From Pontibacter sp. SGAir0037 (lineage in GTDB: Bacteria > Bacteroidota > Bacteroidia > Cytophagales > Hymenobacteraceae), in contig NZ_CP028092.1 of the NCBI RefSeq assembly GCF_005491705.1, positions 868,001 to 932,000 on the forward strand: a stretch of 64,000 nt of DNA, written 5' to 3'. The notes beneath the pieces were generated by a model. It was given only the letters and a program-made list of their open reading frames with translations, was not told the DNA's origin and made no database searches. Shown here piece by piece: positions 25,691 through 34,011 of the stretch. The position numbers were made by a program, and so were the translations under genes. Position 1 is the first letter of the stretch; each line of letters opens with the position of its first letter.

Positions 25691-26065
25691 TTACTTAACA
25701 GATGTGTATCGAATAAGCAAACGCTTAACCCGGAGGGAGAGTTCACCAGGGCTGAAGGGTTTTGCAATAAAGTCATCGGCGCCTAACTTAAACGCATCCA
25801 TAATGGTGCCCTCTTCGTCGGCAGCAGATAAAACTATAACTGGTAAACCTGGTAAATCAGATTTGATGTAAGACAAAACCTCCATGCCGGTTACAAAAGG
25901 CAGCATCAGATCGGTGATTACCAGGTGAAGTGAACTGGCGCTGCTCTTCAGCTTCTCCATTGCTTCTTTTCCGTTTCGTGCTGCAACCACTTCATAGCCA
26001 TCTTTCCGTAACCTGAACTCTAAGGTTCTCAGAATCATTTCATCGTCTTCAATTACTAATATCAT
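25691..26065 (-). CDS. Stand-alone response regulator receiver
   Basis: This 124-residue single receiver domain has the acidic pair DD (residues 7-8 of MILVIEDDEM), phospho-acceptor Asp52 (LVITDLMLP), the Thr/Ser switch region VIVLSAADEE and Lys102 (FIAKPFSPGEL). The ATG at 26065 gives the canonical receiver N-terminus; a longer frame to 26113 adds 16 unlikely residues overlapping the leader. There is no output domain, so it acts through protein contacts. It lies between the hybrid kinase and the HEAT/GT2 pair on the same strand. It is a good candidate to connect kinase signalling to polysaccharide synthesis, perhaps through the HEAT protein. Confidence 0.9.
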   Translation of the reverse strand: MILVIEDDEMILRTLEFRLRKDGYEVVAARNGKEAMEKLKSSASSLHLVITDLMLPFVTGMEVLSYIKSDLPGLPVIVLSAADEEGTIMDAFKLGADDFIAKPFSPGELSLRVKRLLIRYTSVK

Positions 26066-26158
26066 AAGTTTGTAATCGGTTAAAATTATAGCCTTTCTCA
26101 GGCCTGGTTCCATACTTTACTATTTCTTTTCCTTTCAGAGCTCCGGGTTAATAAAAAC

Positions 26159-28783
26159 TTATAGCTGGGCCAGCTGAGGTTTTATTTCTTTCGCTGCCTG
26201 TTCGTAAATAACCACCAGCTCCCTGTAAAGTTTCATGGCAATTTCCGGTGATGTATCAGCTGTCGTTTCCATTGCCTTCAGTCGGCTGGCCATTGTCTCA
26301 ACTCCCAGCATTGTTACAGACGACTTTAGCTTATGGGCCAAAAGCTTAATTTCCTGTGTATTACCTTTGCTGGCGGCATTTCTGATATTCTCCAGTTCGG
26401 CCGGTACCTGCTGCAAAAACAGCTCCATCATTTCTTTTATGAAGTCTGTATCACCGCCAGACATTTCCTGCAGGTAGCTGAGGTCACACACCGCCTGTAG
26501 GGTTTCCTGCTCGGTGGCCTGTACTTCGTCTGCCGCTTGCTGCACATCTACCGTATCTTTGGGCGTAAGCCGGATAATCTTCTGAAGGAGGTCTTTCGGG
26601 TGAAATGGCTTTGAGATATAATCGTTCATGCCCAGGGCCAGGCACTTTTCTTTTTCACCGCTCATGGCATGTGCGGTCATGGCCATTATCGGGATCTCTG
26701 ATTTCAGCTCACTTCTGATTTGGCGGGTAGCTTCATATCCGTCCATAATGGGCATCTGAATATCCATCAGAATAATGTCGAAGTGTTTTTGTTGCCTGAC
26801 AAGCTCTACTGCCTCCGCGCCGTTAACAGCCAGTTCGGTAGTGAAGCCCATGTCTTTTAAAACCTTTAGCGCAAGCTTCTGATTCAGGGTATTGTCTTCT
26901 GTAACCAGCACATGTAATTGCCTGCTGGCAAAGCTTTCTTCCATCTGAACCTGGGCTCCATAATTGGCAATGTCTTCTTCTGTTGCCTTTTTGTACGGAA
27001 TCCTGACGGTGAAAAGGGAGCCTTTGCCTGGCGTGCTCTCTACGGTTATTTCGCCCTGCTGTAGCTCCACCAGGTTGCGGACAATGGTTAACCCGAGGCC
27101 GGTGCCACCAAATTCCCGGTTAGTAGCGGTCGTAGCCTGGTTAAAGCGTTCAAAAATGCTTTCCAGTTTATCGGCAGGTATACCCACACCACTGTCTGCA
27201 ATTACTATATCCAGCCAGATGGTCTCTCCTTCTTCTTTATAGATTTTGGTATTAACCAATACGGCTCCCTTCTCGGTAAATTTGATGGCGTTCTCTATCA
27301 GGTTGTAGAGAATCTGCGTTAGCCTTACCGGGTCACCAAGCAATAAAGTAGGAATTTGTTTGCTGCAGTTCACAGAAAAGGCCAGTCCTTTTGTCACTAC
27401 CTTCGGCTTTAAAAGAACCTTAAGTGAGTTTAAAAGAGAATTGATATCAAATGGCAGTTGCTCGATTTGCATCATGCCCGCCTGTATCTTCGAGAAATCA
27501 AGAATATCGTTGATAATCGTGAGCAGGTTCTCGCCAGACGACTGTATCGCGTGAACAAACTGCTTCTGCTCATCATCCAGCGCCGACTTTTGCAGCAGGT
27601 GCGTGAAGCCCAGGATGGCATTCATCGGTGTCCGGATTTCATGGCTCATATTAGCCAGGAACCTGTCTTTAACCAGTACCGACGCCTCGGCTTCTTCTTT
27701 TGCCTGTACTAACTCTTTTTCTGCTTTTTTGCGTTCTGTGATGTCTTCAAAAGCAGCAATGGCAAAAACAATCTCATCTTCGCCATTGTAAACCGGGCAG
27801 GCTGTTTCAGAGAGAAGAATCCTGGTATCGCCGTTCCGGATTTCCATGTCGTCTACCTTGGTGCTGATGCCGCTCAAAGCTTTCATGATCGGCATTTTGC
27901 TGACAGGGTATATTTCTTCTGTACCGGAAACAAATACCTTATGATAATCGAGGAGTTGCTTCAGGTTGTTGATGGAGGCATTCGGAAATAGCCTGCTCAG
28001 GATCTCTTTACCGCCTTTGTTTGCATAGTAAAGCTCGCCCGTAGCATCGCGTACTGTAATACCAATAGGCAAGGCCTCGAAAAACTGTTTTAGGCGTAGT
28101 TCGTTTTCTCTTAGCTCTTTTTCAAGTTTACTTCGTTTGTTGAGATCAGCAAAAATGAAATAGGCCGCAACCAGTACCACCACAAGAATCAGGAGCGTGC
28201 TCAGGAGGTTTATAACCCACACTTCCTGCGAGAGTTCTTTGCTTTGCGTGGACCTGGCGTGTAGCAGCTTGTTTTCGATTGCCTTCATATCAGCTACCAG
28301 CAGGTAAACAGAATCCATCATCACTTTTCCTCTGCCACTCGAAATCATGGCAGCGGCTGCTTCCGGTGAGCCGCTGCGCAATAGTTGCTCAGTAAAATCG
28401 ATTTTGGTGTTTACGGTTTGCTCAAGCTTCTGTACACGGTCCTGTTGTGCAGGATTATCTGCTGTGAATTCTTTTACGTTTTTAAGGTGAAGAAGCGTAG
28501 TGCTTTTCAGGTCTTCATAGTGTGCTTTAAAGGTATCGTTGTTGCTGATGACATACCCTCTGATGCTGCTCTCAAGGCTGGCAAGCGTGTTCACGGTTCC
28601 CTCCAGTTCATTCAGAACCCGGTAAGTATGCGAGACAGAATCTTTGGTTTGTCCCAGGCTTTTAGTTAATCTGAAGGAAAAGATCTGAACCGTAAAGGCC
28701 AGTAAAATACTAAGGCTAAGCCCTAGTATAAGCTTACTTTTTAAGTTTCTGCCTGTAGGAGAAGTAGCTGAAGAGTTCTTCAC
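26159..28783 (-). CDS. Hybrid sensor histidine kinase (CHASE3-PAS-HisKA-HATPase-REC-HPt)
   Basis: This 874-residue membrane kinase starts at GTG 28783. A membrane helix (LILGLSLSILLAFTVQIF) opens it. A periplasmic helical sensor of CHASE3 type (about 35-185; LASLESSIRGYVISNN) and a second helix (LLSTLLILVVVLVAAYFIF) follow. Then come a PAS domain (about 230-350), HisKA with His381 (NMSHEIRTPMN), HATPase_c (ENAIKFTE, DSGVGIP, GGTGLGL), a receiver with Asp674 (ILMDIQMPIMDGYEA) and a C-terminal HPt with His817 (LLAHKLKSSVTMLG). A full phosphorelay is thus in one protein. The receiver gene downstream is the obvious target. A near-consensus -7 box lies 19 bases upstream of the start. Confidence 0.95.
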   Translation of the reverse strand: MKNSSATSPTGRNLKSKLILGLSLSILLAFTVQIFSFRLTKSLGQTKDSVSHTYRVLNELEGTVNTLASLESSIRGYVISNNDTFKAHYEDLKSTTLLHLKNVKEFTADNPAQQDRVQKLEQTVNTKIDFTEQLLRSGSPEAAAAMISSGRGKVMMDSVYLLVADMKAIENKLLHARSTQSKELSQEVWVINLLSTLLILVVVLVAAYFIFADLNKRSKLEKELRENELRLKQFFEALPIGITVRDATGELYYANKGGKEILSRLFPNASINNLKQLLDYHKVFVSGTEEIYPVSKMPIMKALSGISTKVDDMEIRNGDTRILLSETACPVYNGEDEIVFAIAAFEDITERKKAEKELVQAKEEAEASVLVKDRFLANMSHEIRTPMNAILGFTHLLQKSALDDEQKQFVHAIQSSGENLLTIINDILDFSKIQAGMMQIEQLPFDINSLLNSLKVLLKPKVVTKGLAFSVNCSKQIPTLLLGDPVRLTQILYNLIENAIKFTEKGAVLVNTKIYKEEGETIWLDIVIADSGVGIPADKLESIFERFNQATTATNREFGGTGLGLTIVRNLVELQQGEITVESTPGKGSLFTVRIPYKKATEEDIANYGAQVQMEESFASRQLHVLVTEDNTLNQKLALKVLKDMGFTTELAVNGAEAVELVRQQKHFDIILMDIQMPIMDGYEATRQIRSELKSEIPIMAMTAHAMSGEKEKCLALGMNDYISKPFHPKDLLQKIIRLTPKDTVDVQQAADEVQATEQETLQAVCDLSYLQEMSGGDTDFIKEMMELFLQQVPAELENIRNAASKGNTQEIKLLAHKLKSSVTMLGVETMASRLKAMETTADTSPEIAMKLYRELVVIYEQAAKEIKPQLAQL

Positions 28784-29182
28784 GAAAACAAGTAATTTTT
28801 ACAAAGGTCGTTTTTAATTCTTAAATTGAAATAATCTAAGTTTAAAAAAATTAATCAATTATAGAAATAAATTTTTAAAAAAGTTTACTATAAGTGCTTA
28901 TTGTCTAGAAATATGATTGTTATAATTGTATATAGTTAAGTTTTAGTGCTTGCTGTTACCTATTTAAAATATAAGGTTATATAGTATTAATCGGTACTTT
29001 AATGTTTCGCGTTTTTACGCCGAATAATGTCAGCAATCATATTTCCGACTCTTAATTTAAAAATTCATTTTATTCGGACTCCTATTATTTAAAAATTTGT
29101 TTGCTTCCGGTAAGGTACCGGGCAAACAAAATACAGCATAAAGCGGTATGGTTCATGTAGATATATCTGATTATAGGAATAC
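28784..29182. other. AT-rich intergenic region between divergent genes
   Basis: About 400 bases, very AT-rich, between the hybrid kinase (minus) and DoxX (plus). A near-consensus -7 box GACCTTTG for the kinase lies at 28802-28809 on the minus strand (7 of 8 bases of TACCTTTG). An imperfect inverted repeat at 29099-29127 (GTTTGC..CCGGTA / TACCGG.GCAAAC) could form a hairpin in the DoxX leader or bind a dimeric regulator. No gene was recognised. Confidence 0.4.
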
Positions 29183-29596
29183 ATGAAAAATGCATACCTC
29201 AGTTACCTGTTGGGCAGGCTCCCCATAGCTGTAAGCATGTTTGGGCATGGACTGGTGCGGCTGCCCAAGTTAGACAAATTCAGCGCCTGGATGGTAGGAT
29301 CCTTTGAAAGCACATTTCTGCCCACCCCCTTCGTTACCTTCTTTAGCTATGCTTTGCCGATCATAGAGCTTAACATCGGCTTTTTGCTGCTTGTCGGGTT
29401 ATTTACCAGGCAGGCCATTGTAGCAGGCATACTGGTGATGCTTGTCCTCATTTTTGGCTCCAGCTTGCTGGAAGAATGGCAGAATGTATTTATACAGATG
29501 ATGTATGGTGCTTATTTTGCCGTGCTGCTGGCCTTTGCCAAAAAGTATAACCGTTATTCTGTTGACAGGCTGTTTTTCCGTAAATCTATTCTTTAA
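29183..29596 (+). CDS. DoxX family membrane protein
   Basis: This 137-residue protein has four membrane helices, the DoxX/DoxD-like layout: LLGRLPIAVSMFGHGLVRL, PFVTFFSYALPIIELNIGFLL (shortened here as SYALPIIELNIGFLLLVG), RQAIVAGILVMLVLIFG and IQMMYGAYFAVLLAFA. The GHGLVRLPKL start and the IELNIGFLLLVGLFTR segment are family-typical. It starts at ATG (MKNAYLSYLLGRLP). DoxX proteins sit in the inner membrane, sometimes as thiosulfate:quinone oxidoreductase subunits or in redox-stress complexes. No partner gene adjoins it, so the role is unspecified. Confidence 0.85.
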   Translation: MKNAYLSYLLGRLPIAVSMFGHGLVRLPKLDKFSAWMVGSFESTFLPTPFVTFFSYALPIIELNIGFLLLVGLFTRQAIVAGILVMLVLIFGSSLLEEWQNVFIQMMYGAYFAVLLAFAKKYNRYSVDRLFFRKSIL

Positions 29597-29641
29597 CAGA
29601 ATAGCCGGGGCCCGTGTCAGAAGCGAATGCTCCGGACTGTG

Positions 29642-30874
29642 TTATTTTCTCTTGTAGTTTTTATAACGCTGAAGCGCTTCTATAAAATAATAGTCTGCGT
29701 AGGTAAGCGGCACATCAATTTCGGTACCTGCCGGGTGGTGCCCCACGCCATGTTTCAGAATAAAGCCTCCGTTTGTGCCTGGCGCTGCTTTATAGGTATC
29801 AGCTGACAAATGCTGAAGTATGGTTTCTGCCGCCGAGAAGTAACTGGAAGCCTCCTCTGTTTCCACATAAGTGCTGAGCTCCAGCAGGGCAGAAGCGATA
29901 ATGGCAGCTGCCGACGCATCCCGCAGCGCATCCGGTATATCTGGTGCATTAAAGTCCCAGTAAGGAATCTTGTCTTCCGGCAGGTTTGGGTGGTTTAACA
30001 TAAAATCGGCTATTTCGCGCGCCTGGTCCAGGTAAATACTATCTTTTGTCTCACGGAACATTAATGTATAGCCATAAAAGCCCCAGGCTTGGCCTCTTGC
30101 CCAGGCAGATTCATCGGCATAGCCTTGTGCTGTTTTCTTTTCCTGTACGGCACCGGTAGCAGGGTTATAGTTAATGACATGGTAGGTGCTGAAATCCGGC
30201 CGGAAATGATTTTCCATGGTTGTATTGGCATGCGTGACAGCAATGTTATAAAAAGACGAATCGCCTGTGGTGCGGGTAGCCCAGAACAGCAGCTCCAGGT
30301 TCATCATATTGTCTATAATAACAATAAAGTCGTTGGGAGAAGAATTCCAGGAGCGGATGCAGCCTACTTTCGGATCGAAGCGGGTTGATAAGGATTTGGC
30401 GCTATTCAGCAGGATTTGCTCATAGGCTGGTTTGGGCCTGAGGCGGTTTAAGTTGCCGAAGCTGCAGTACATCATAAAGCCAAGATCGTGGGTAGAGGTG
30501 TTAAACTGTTCTTTCTCCAGTACCTGCATCATGCGCAGTGCCCCCTCGTATAAAGCTTCATCTTTTGTTTCTTCGTACAGATAAAGGAGTGTTCCCGGGT
30601 AAAAACCACTGCACCACCAGTCAGAGCCGCTTGTCTCCAGCTTATCTCTCTCTTCGTGGTATGTTTTAGGAAACTGATCCTGCGGCAGCCTTTCCATCAT
30701 TACTTTATACTGTGCAGCCGCATCCTGGAAATTACTGTCAGCCATGGCAAGCAGATCCTGCTTCGGCTCCAGCCTTACCTGTTGTTGCTGTACTTTGTCG
30801 GTGCTGCTGCAAGCCGAACCGGCAATAAAGCTTATGAAAAGAAGTGCTTTTACGTACATGTTTTTGCTGATCAT
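29642..30874 (-). CDS. GH88 family glycoside hydrolase, lipoprotein
   Basis: This 410-residue lipoprotein starts with MISKNMYVKALLFISF and has lipobox AGSAC (Cys at about residue 22). The body is an (alpha/alpha)6 barrel of the GH88 unsaturated glucuronyl hydrolase family. Landmarks are WWCSGFYPGTLLYLYEETKD, the catalytic-Asp segment VIIDNMMNLELLFWA, the signature ESAWARGQAWGFYGYTLMFR and AASAAAIIASALLEL. Members remove unsaturated uronic acids left by polysaccharide lyases, acting on heparin-, chondroitin-, ulvan- or pectin-type fragments. No lyase or SusCD pair is nearby, so the glycan is unknown. The lipid anchor places it in the periplasm or at the surface. Confidence 0.92.
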   Translation of the reverse strand: MISKNMYVKALLFISFIAGSACSSTDKVQQQQVRLEPKQDLLAMADSNFQDAAAQYKVMMERLPQDQFPKTYHEERDKLETSGSDWWCSGFYPGTLLYLYEETKDEALYEGALRMMQVLEKEQFNTSTHDLGFMMYCSFGNLNRLRPKPAYEQILLNSAKSLSTRFDPKVGCIRSWNSSPNDFIVIIDNMMNLELLFWATRTTGDSSFYNIAVTHANTTMENHFRPDFSTYHVINYNPATGAVQEKKTAQGYADESAWARGQAWGFYGYTLMFRETKDSIYLDQAREIADFMLNHPNLPEDKIPYWDFNAPDIPDALRDASAAAIIASALLELSTYVETEEASSYFSAAETILQHLSADTYKAAPGTNGGFILKHGVGHHPAGTEIDVPLTYADYYFIEALQRYKNYKRK

Positions 30875-31246
30875 AGAAAAAGCCTGTATATAGTGAAAGA
30901 GACGCTGCTAGTGAGTACTCAGGATAAAATTCAGGTTAATATAGCTTATTCCGGCCTTTATGCAAAACGTTTGCAGGCTAGAGCAGCCAGCCTAAGATGC
31001 TGCCGGTAATTTTGTCTGGCTGGAACTGGTGAAGATTTTACCTTACCACAGCTGCCATTCAGTTTCAAAGAAGAGCCTGGCAACCACACTTTCCAAAAAA
31101 ATAAAAGATGGCAGGCAACCTGCAGGAGGACTCTTGCATCTGCTACGATAGAAGCAGGCTCAACCTGCCTTACGAGTGTTTTTAATGCTTCTGATGCAAT
31201 TTTAGTCTGAATTAATTTTTGCTGCCTGAATCTTTTAGCTTCTCAC
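30875..31246. other. Divergent intergenic region with a LacI-operator-like repeat
   Basis: A 372-base gap between the GH88 gene (minus) and the DUF5686 gene (plus). At 30961-30975 the sequence TGCAAAACGTTTGCA has arms TGCAAA/TTTGCA around ACG and an AAACGTTT core, resembling operators of LacI-family sugar regulators. It lies 87 bases upstream of the GH88 start. The rest shows nothing gene-like. Confidence 0.4.
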
Positions 31247-33874
31247 ATGAAAAATAAATGTATTGTTGCCTGCCTGCTCACCCTGTTTCTGGGTTGCTGC
31301 CATTTTGCTATGTATGCCCAGGGAATCAGGGGTACAGTAAAAGACGACAAAGGCGAACCTTTGCCTTACGCATCTATTTATATTGCCAATCTGAATAATG
31401 GGGCATCTACCAACGTAAATGGCGAGTTCGAAATTAAGCTGGCAGCAGGAAAGCACACTGTTGTGGTAAAATACATTGGCTATGCAGCTGTTGAAAAACA
31501 GGTTGAAGTAAAAACCAGCTGGGTTGATGTAGACTTTGTTTTACGGGAGCAGGGCTTCTCGTTGAAAGAGGTAGAGGTAAAAAGCGGGAACGAAGATCCT
31601 GCTTATACCATTATGCGCAAAGCAATTGCTAAAAAGAAGTTTCACCAGTTACAGTACAACAGCTATAAGATGCGGGTGTATATAAAAGGCACAGGTGAAC
31701 TTACCAAAGCACCTTTCTTCTTAAAGAATAAACTCAAAGAGGAAGGGGTAAAGCTCAATGAAGCCTATACGACCGAATCGGTTAGCGAAATAACTTTTAA
31801 GCAGCCGAACAAGGTGGAGGAAAATGTAATCTCTATCCGGACAAAAGGTGATAATAAAGGAAGTGCATCGCCCAGCAGTTTTATCCAGCAAAGTTTTTAT
31901 AACGATAAGATTGCGGAAATCGTCTCGCCGCTTTCCCGCTCCGCTTTTGCCTACTACAGGTTTGAATACGCAGGTAGTTTCGAAGAAAAAGACATTGTAG
32001 TAAATAAGATCAAGGTAACCCCCCGTTCGCGCGGTGACCAGGTGTTTGAAGGGTATATCTATATTATTGAGGATTACTGGGCCATTCATAGCCTCGACCT
32101 GAAAACCAGCATCATGGGCTTTCCTATAAGCGCCAAACAGAACTATGCCGAAGTGGCTCCGCGGGTATGGCTACCGGTAACGCATCAGTATAAGTTTTCC
32201 GGAAAAGTAATGGGCTTTGCAGGAGAATTTAAGTACATGGCCTCCTGTAGCAATTACCAGGTAGAGCTGAACAAGGACCTGATCGCTGAAACAGAAATCA
32301 TAGACGAGAAAGTAGAGGACGTGCCCAAAGAGGTTGCCGCTTTAAAACCAGCCGCAAAAAAAGATGCGGCAGAAACACTGGCTACACAAGATAAACTTAC
32401 CCGAAAGCAGTATCGCCAGATGATTACGGAATATGAGAAGGAAGCCCGGAAAGCCCAGCAAGAGCCGGAGGTAATCAGCGAAAGGTCTTTTGCCATAGAT
32501 AAACTGGCAACCAAGCGCGATTCCGCCTACTGGGAAGAGGTACGCCCGGTGCCGCTAACTGTTAAAGAACTGCAGGGCTATAACCGCGACGACTCCCTGG
32601 CACTGGTAGAGAAAGCAAGAATAACCGGAGTGGATTCGGCCAATGTAATACGGAAGAAAAGATTTAAACCAACAGACCTGATCGGAGGTGCTTCTTATAA
32701 CCTGTCGCCGAAGATGCGCCTTTACCTGGACCCCACACTTGCGCAGACACACTATAACACTGTAGAAGGTGTAAATGTAAATGTAAGCGGAAAGCTGCGC
32801 TACCAGTACGATAGCCTGCGGCGCACATTTGAGGTTGCGCCGATGCTACGGTACGGGTTTTCAAGCAAAGACTTTTACGCAAAGTCAAGGTTCTCGCATA
32901 CCGTGCAAGATGGTTTGGCTTCGCGTAGTATGTTTCTGGAAGGAGGCAAATTTGTACCCCAGTTCAACGAAGACGAACCGATTCATCCTTACATCAACAC
33001 ATTGAGCACGCTTTTTTTCCGAAGAAGCTACATGAAGTTATATGAGAAATGGTATGCAAAGGCAGGGTATGCATATAAACCTACCGCATCGCTTAAGCTG
33101 AACGGAAGCCTTGAGTGGGCACAGCGGAACCAGCTTTATAATAAGGCCGACTATAGCCTGCTGTATGGCGAAAACCGCACCTTTACACCTAACCTGCCCG
33201 AAAATAATGAACTGGCTGACACAGGTTTTCCGCAGCATGAGGCGCTTATCTTTCAGGCCGATGTAAGTTACAGGCCCGCATTACGCTACAGGGTGTATAA
33301 CGGCAGGAAGTACCCGGTGCTGGAACAATCGCCGGAATTGCTACTGATGTACCGCAAAGGCATTTCTGGCGCATTGGGAAGCGACGTGGACTTAGACCAG
33401 GTACAGCTTGGCGTAAAGCATGGCTTTAGCTTTGGTGTGCGCGGCAGACTGGAACTGGAAGCATTGGGGGGGACCTTCCTGAACAACAACAGTATGTACT
33501 TTATGGATTACCAGCACTTCGACGGCAACCGCACTATCCTGAGCAGCCTTCGCCCGGCCGGTGCTTTTCGCCTGCTTGATTATTACGCCTACAGTACAGC
33601 CAGATCCTATTTCTCCGGCCACACCCATTACCAGTTCAGGCGGTTTCTCTTAACACAGCTGCCTGAAGTGCGTTTTGCGGGGCTTAAAGAAAACATTTTT
33701 GTTAACTACCTTAAAACTTCCACGTCACCTCATTACTATGAGCTAGGGTATTCGCTGGATAATGTTTTCCGTGTTTTCAGGGTAGAAGCTGCCGCATCGT
33801 TCCAGGACAGAAGTTTTAAAGAATTCGGTTTCCGGGTAGGTGTTGCCACGTTTCTGAAAGTTAGCACTAATTAA
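31247..33874 (+). CDS. DUF5686 / carboxypeptidase-regulatory-like outer-membrane protein
   Basis: This 875-residue protein has a signal peptide (MKNKCIVACLLTLFLGCC through MYAQ) and a CarboxypepD_reg-like domain (about 27-110: GIRGTVKDDKGEPLPYASIYI, NVNGEFEIKL, VKYIGY). It continues with a long DUF5686 region (VKSGNEDPAYTIMRKAIAKK, RVYIKGTGEL, QSFYNDKI, ENIFVNYL). The C-terminal half is rich in alternating beta strands, as expected of an outer-membrane barrel. A charged stretch at about 375-425 is the only break in the fold. This large family is restricted mostly to Bacteroidota and has no known function. It resembles TonB-dependent receptors at its N-terminus but lacks a plug domain. Confidence 0.88.
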   Translation: MKNKCIVACLLTLFLGCCHFAMYAQGIRGTVKDDKGEPLPYASIYIANLNNGASTNVNGEFEIKLAAGKHTVVVKYIGYAAVEKQVEVKTSWVDVDFVLREQGFSLKEVEVKSGNEDPAYTIMRKAIAKKKFHQLQYNSYKMRVYIKGTGELTKAPFFLKNKLKEEGVKLNEAYTTESVSEITFKQPNKVEENVISIRTKGDNKGSASPSSFIQQSFYNDKIAEIVSPLSRSAFAYYRFEYAGSFEEKDIVVNKIKVTPRSRGDQVFEGYIYIIEDYWAIHSLDLKTSIMGFPISAKQNYAEVAPRVWLPVTHQYKFSGKVMGFAGEFKYMASCSNYQVELNKDLIAETEIIDEKVEDVPKEVAALKPAAKKDAAETLATQDKLTRKQYRQMITEYEKEARKAQQEPEVISERSFAIDKLATKRDSAYWEEVRPVPLTVKELQGYNRDDSLALVEKARITGVDSANVIRKKRFKPTDLIGGASYNLSPKMRLYLDPTLAQTHYNTVEGVNVNVSGKLRYQYDSLRRTFEVAPMLRYGFSSKDFYAKSRFSHTVQDGLASRSMFLEGGKFVPQFNEDEPIHPYINTLSTLFFRRSYMKLYEKWYAKAGYAYKPTASLKLNGSLEWAQRNQLYNKADYSLLYGENRTFTPNLPENNELADTGFPQHEALIFQADVSYRPALRYRVYNGRKYPVLEQSPELLLMYRKGISGALGSDVDLDQVQLGVKHGFSFGVRGRLELEALGGTFLNNNSMYFMDYQHFDGNRTILSSLRPAGAFRLLDYYAYSTARSYFSGHTHYQFRRFLLTQLPEVRFAGLKENIFVNYLKTSTSPHYYELGYSLDNVFRVFRVEAAASFQDRSFKEFGFRVGVATFLKVSTN

Positions 33875-34011
33875 ATCCCAGACATACCGAAAAGTCTTGT
33901 AGCCGTTCATTAGCGGAAGCCGGTTAACAGCTACAAACCCTTTAGGCCACTCACCGGATTACCTTTTCTGATCATCTTTCTGTATTTTGCCGGCAAAAGA
34001 ACAACTACAAA

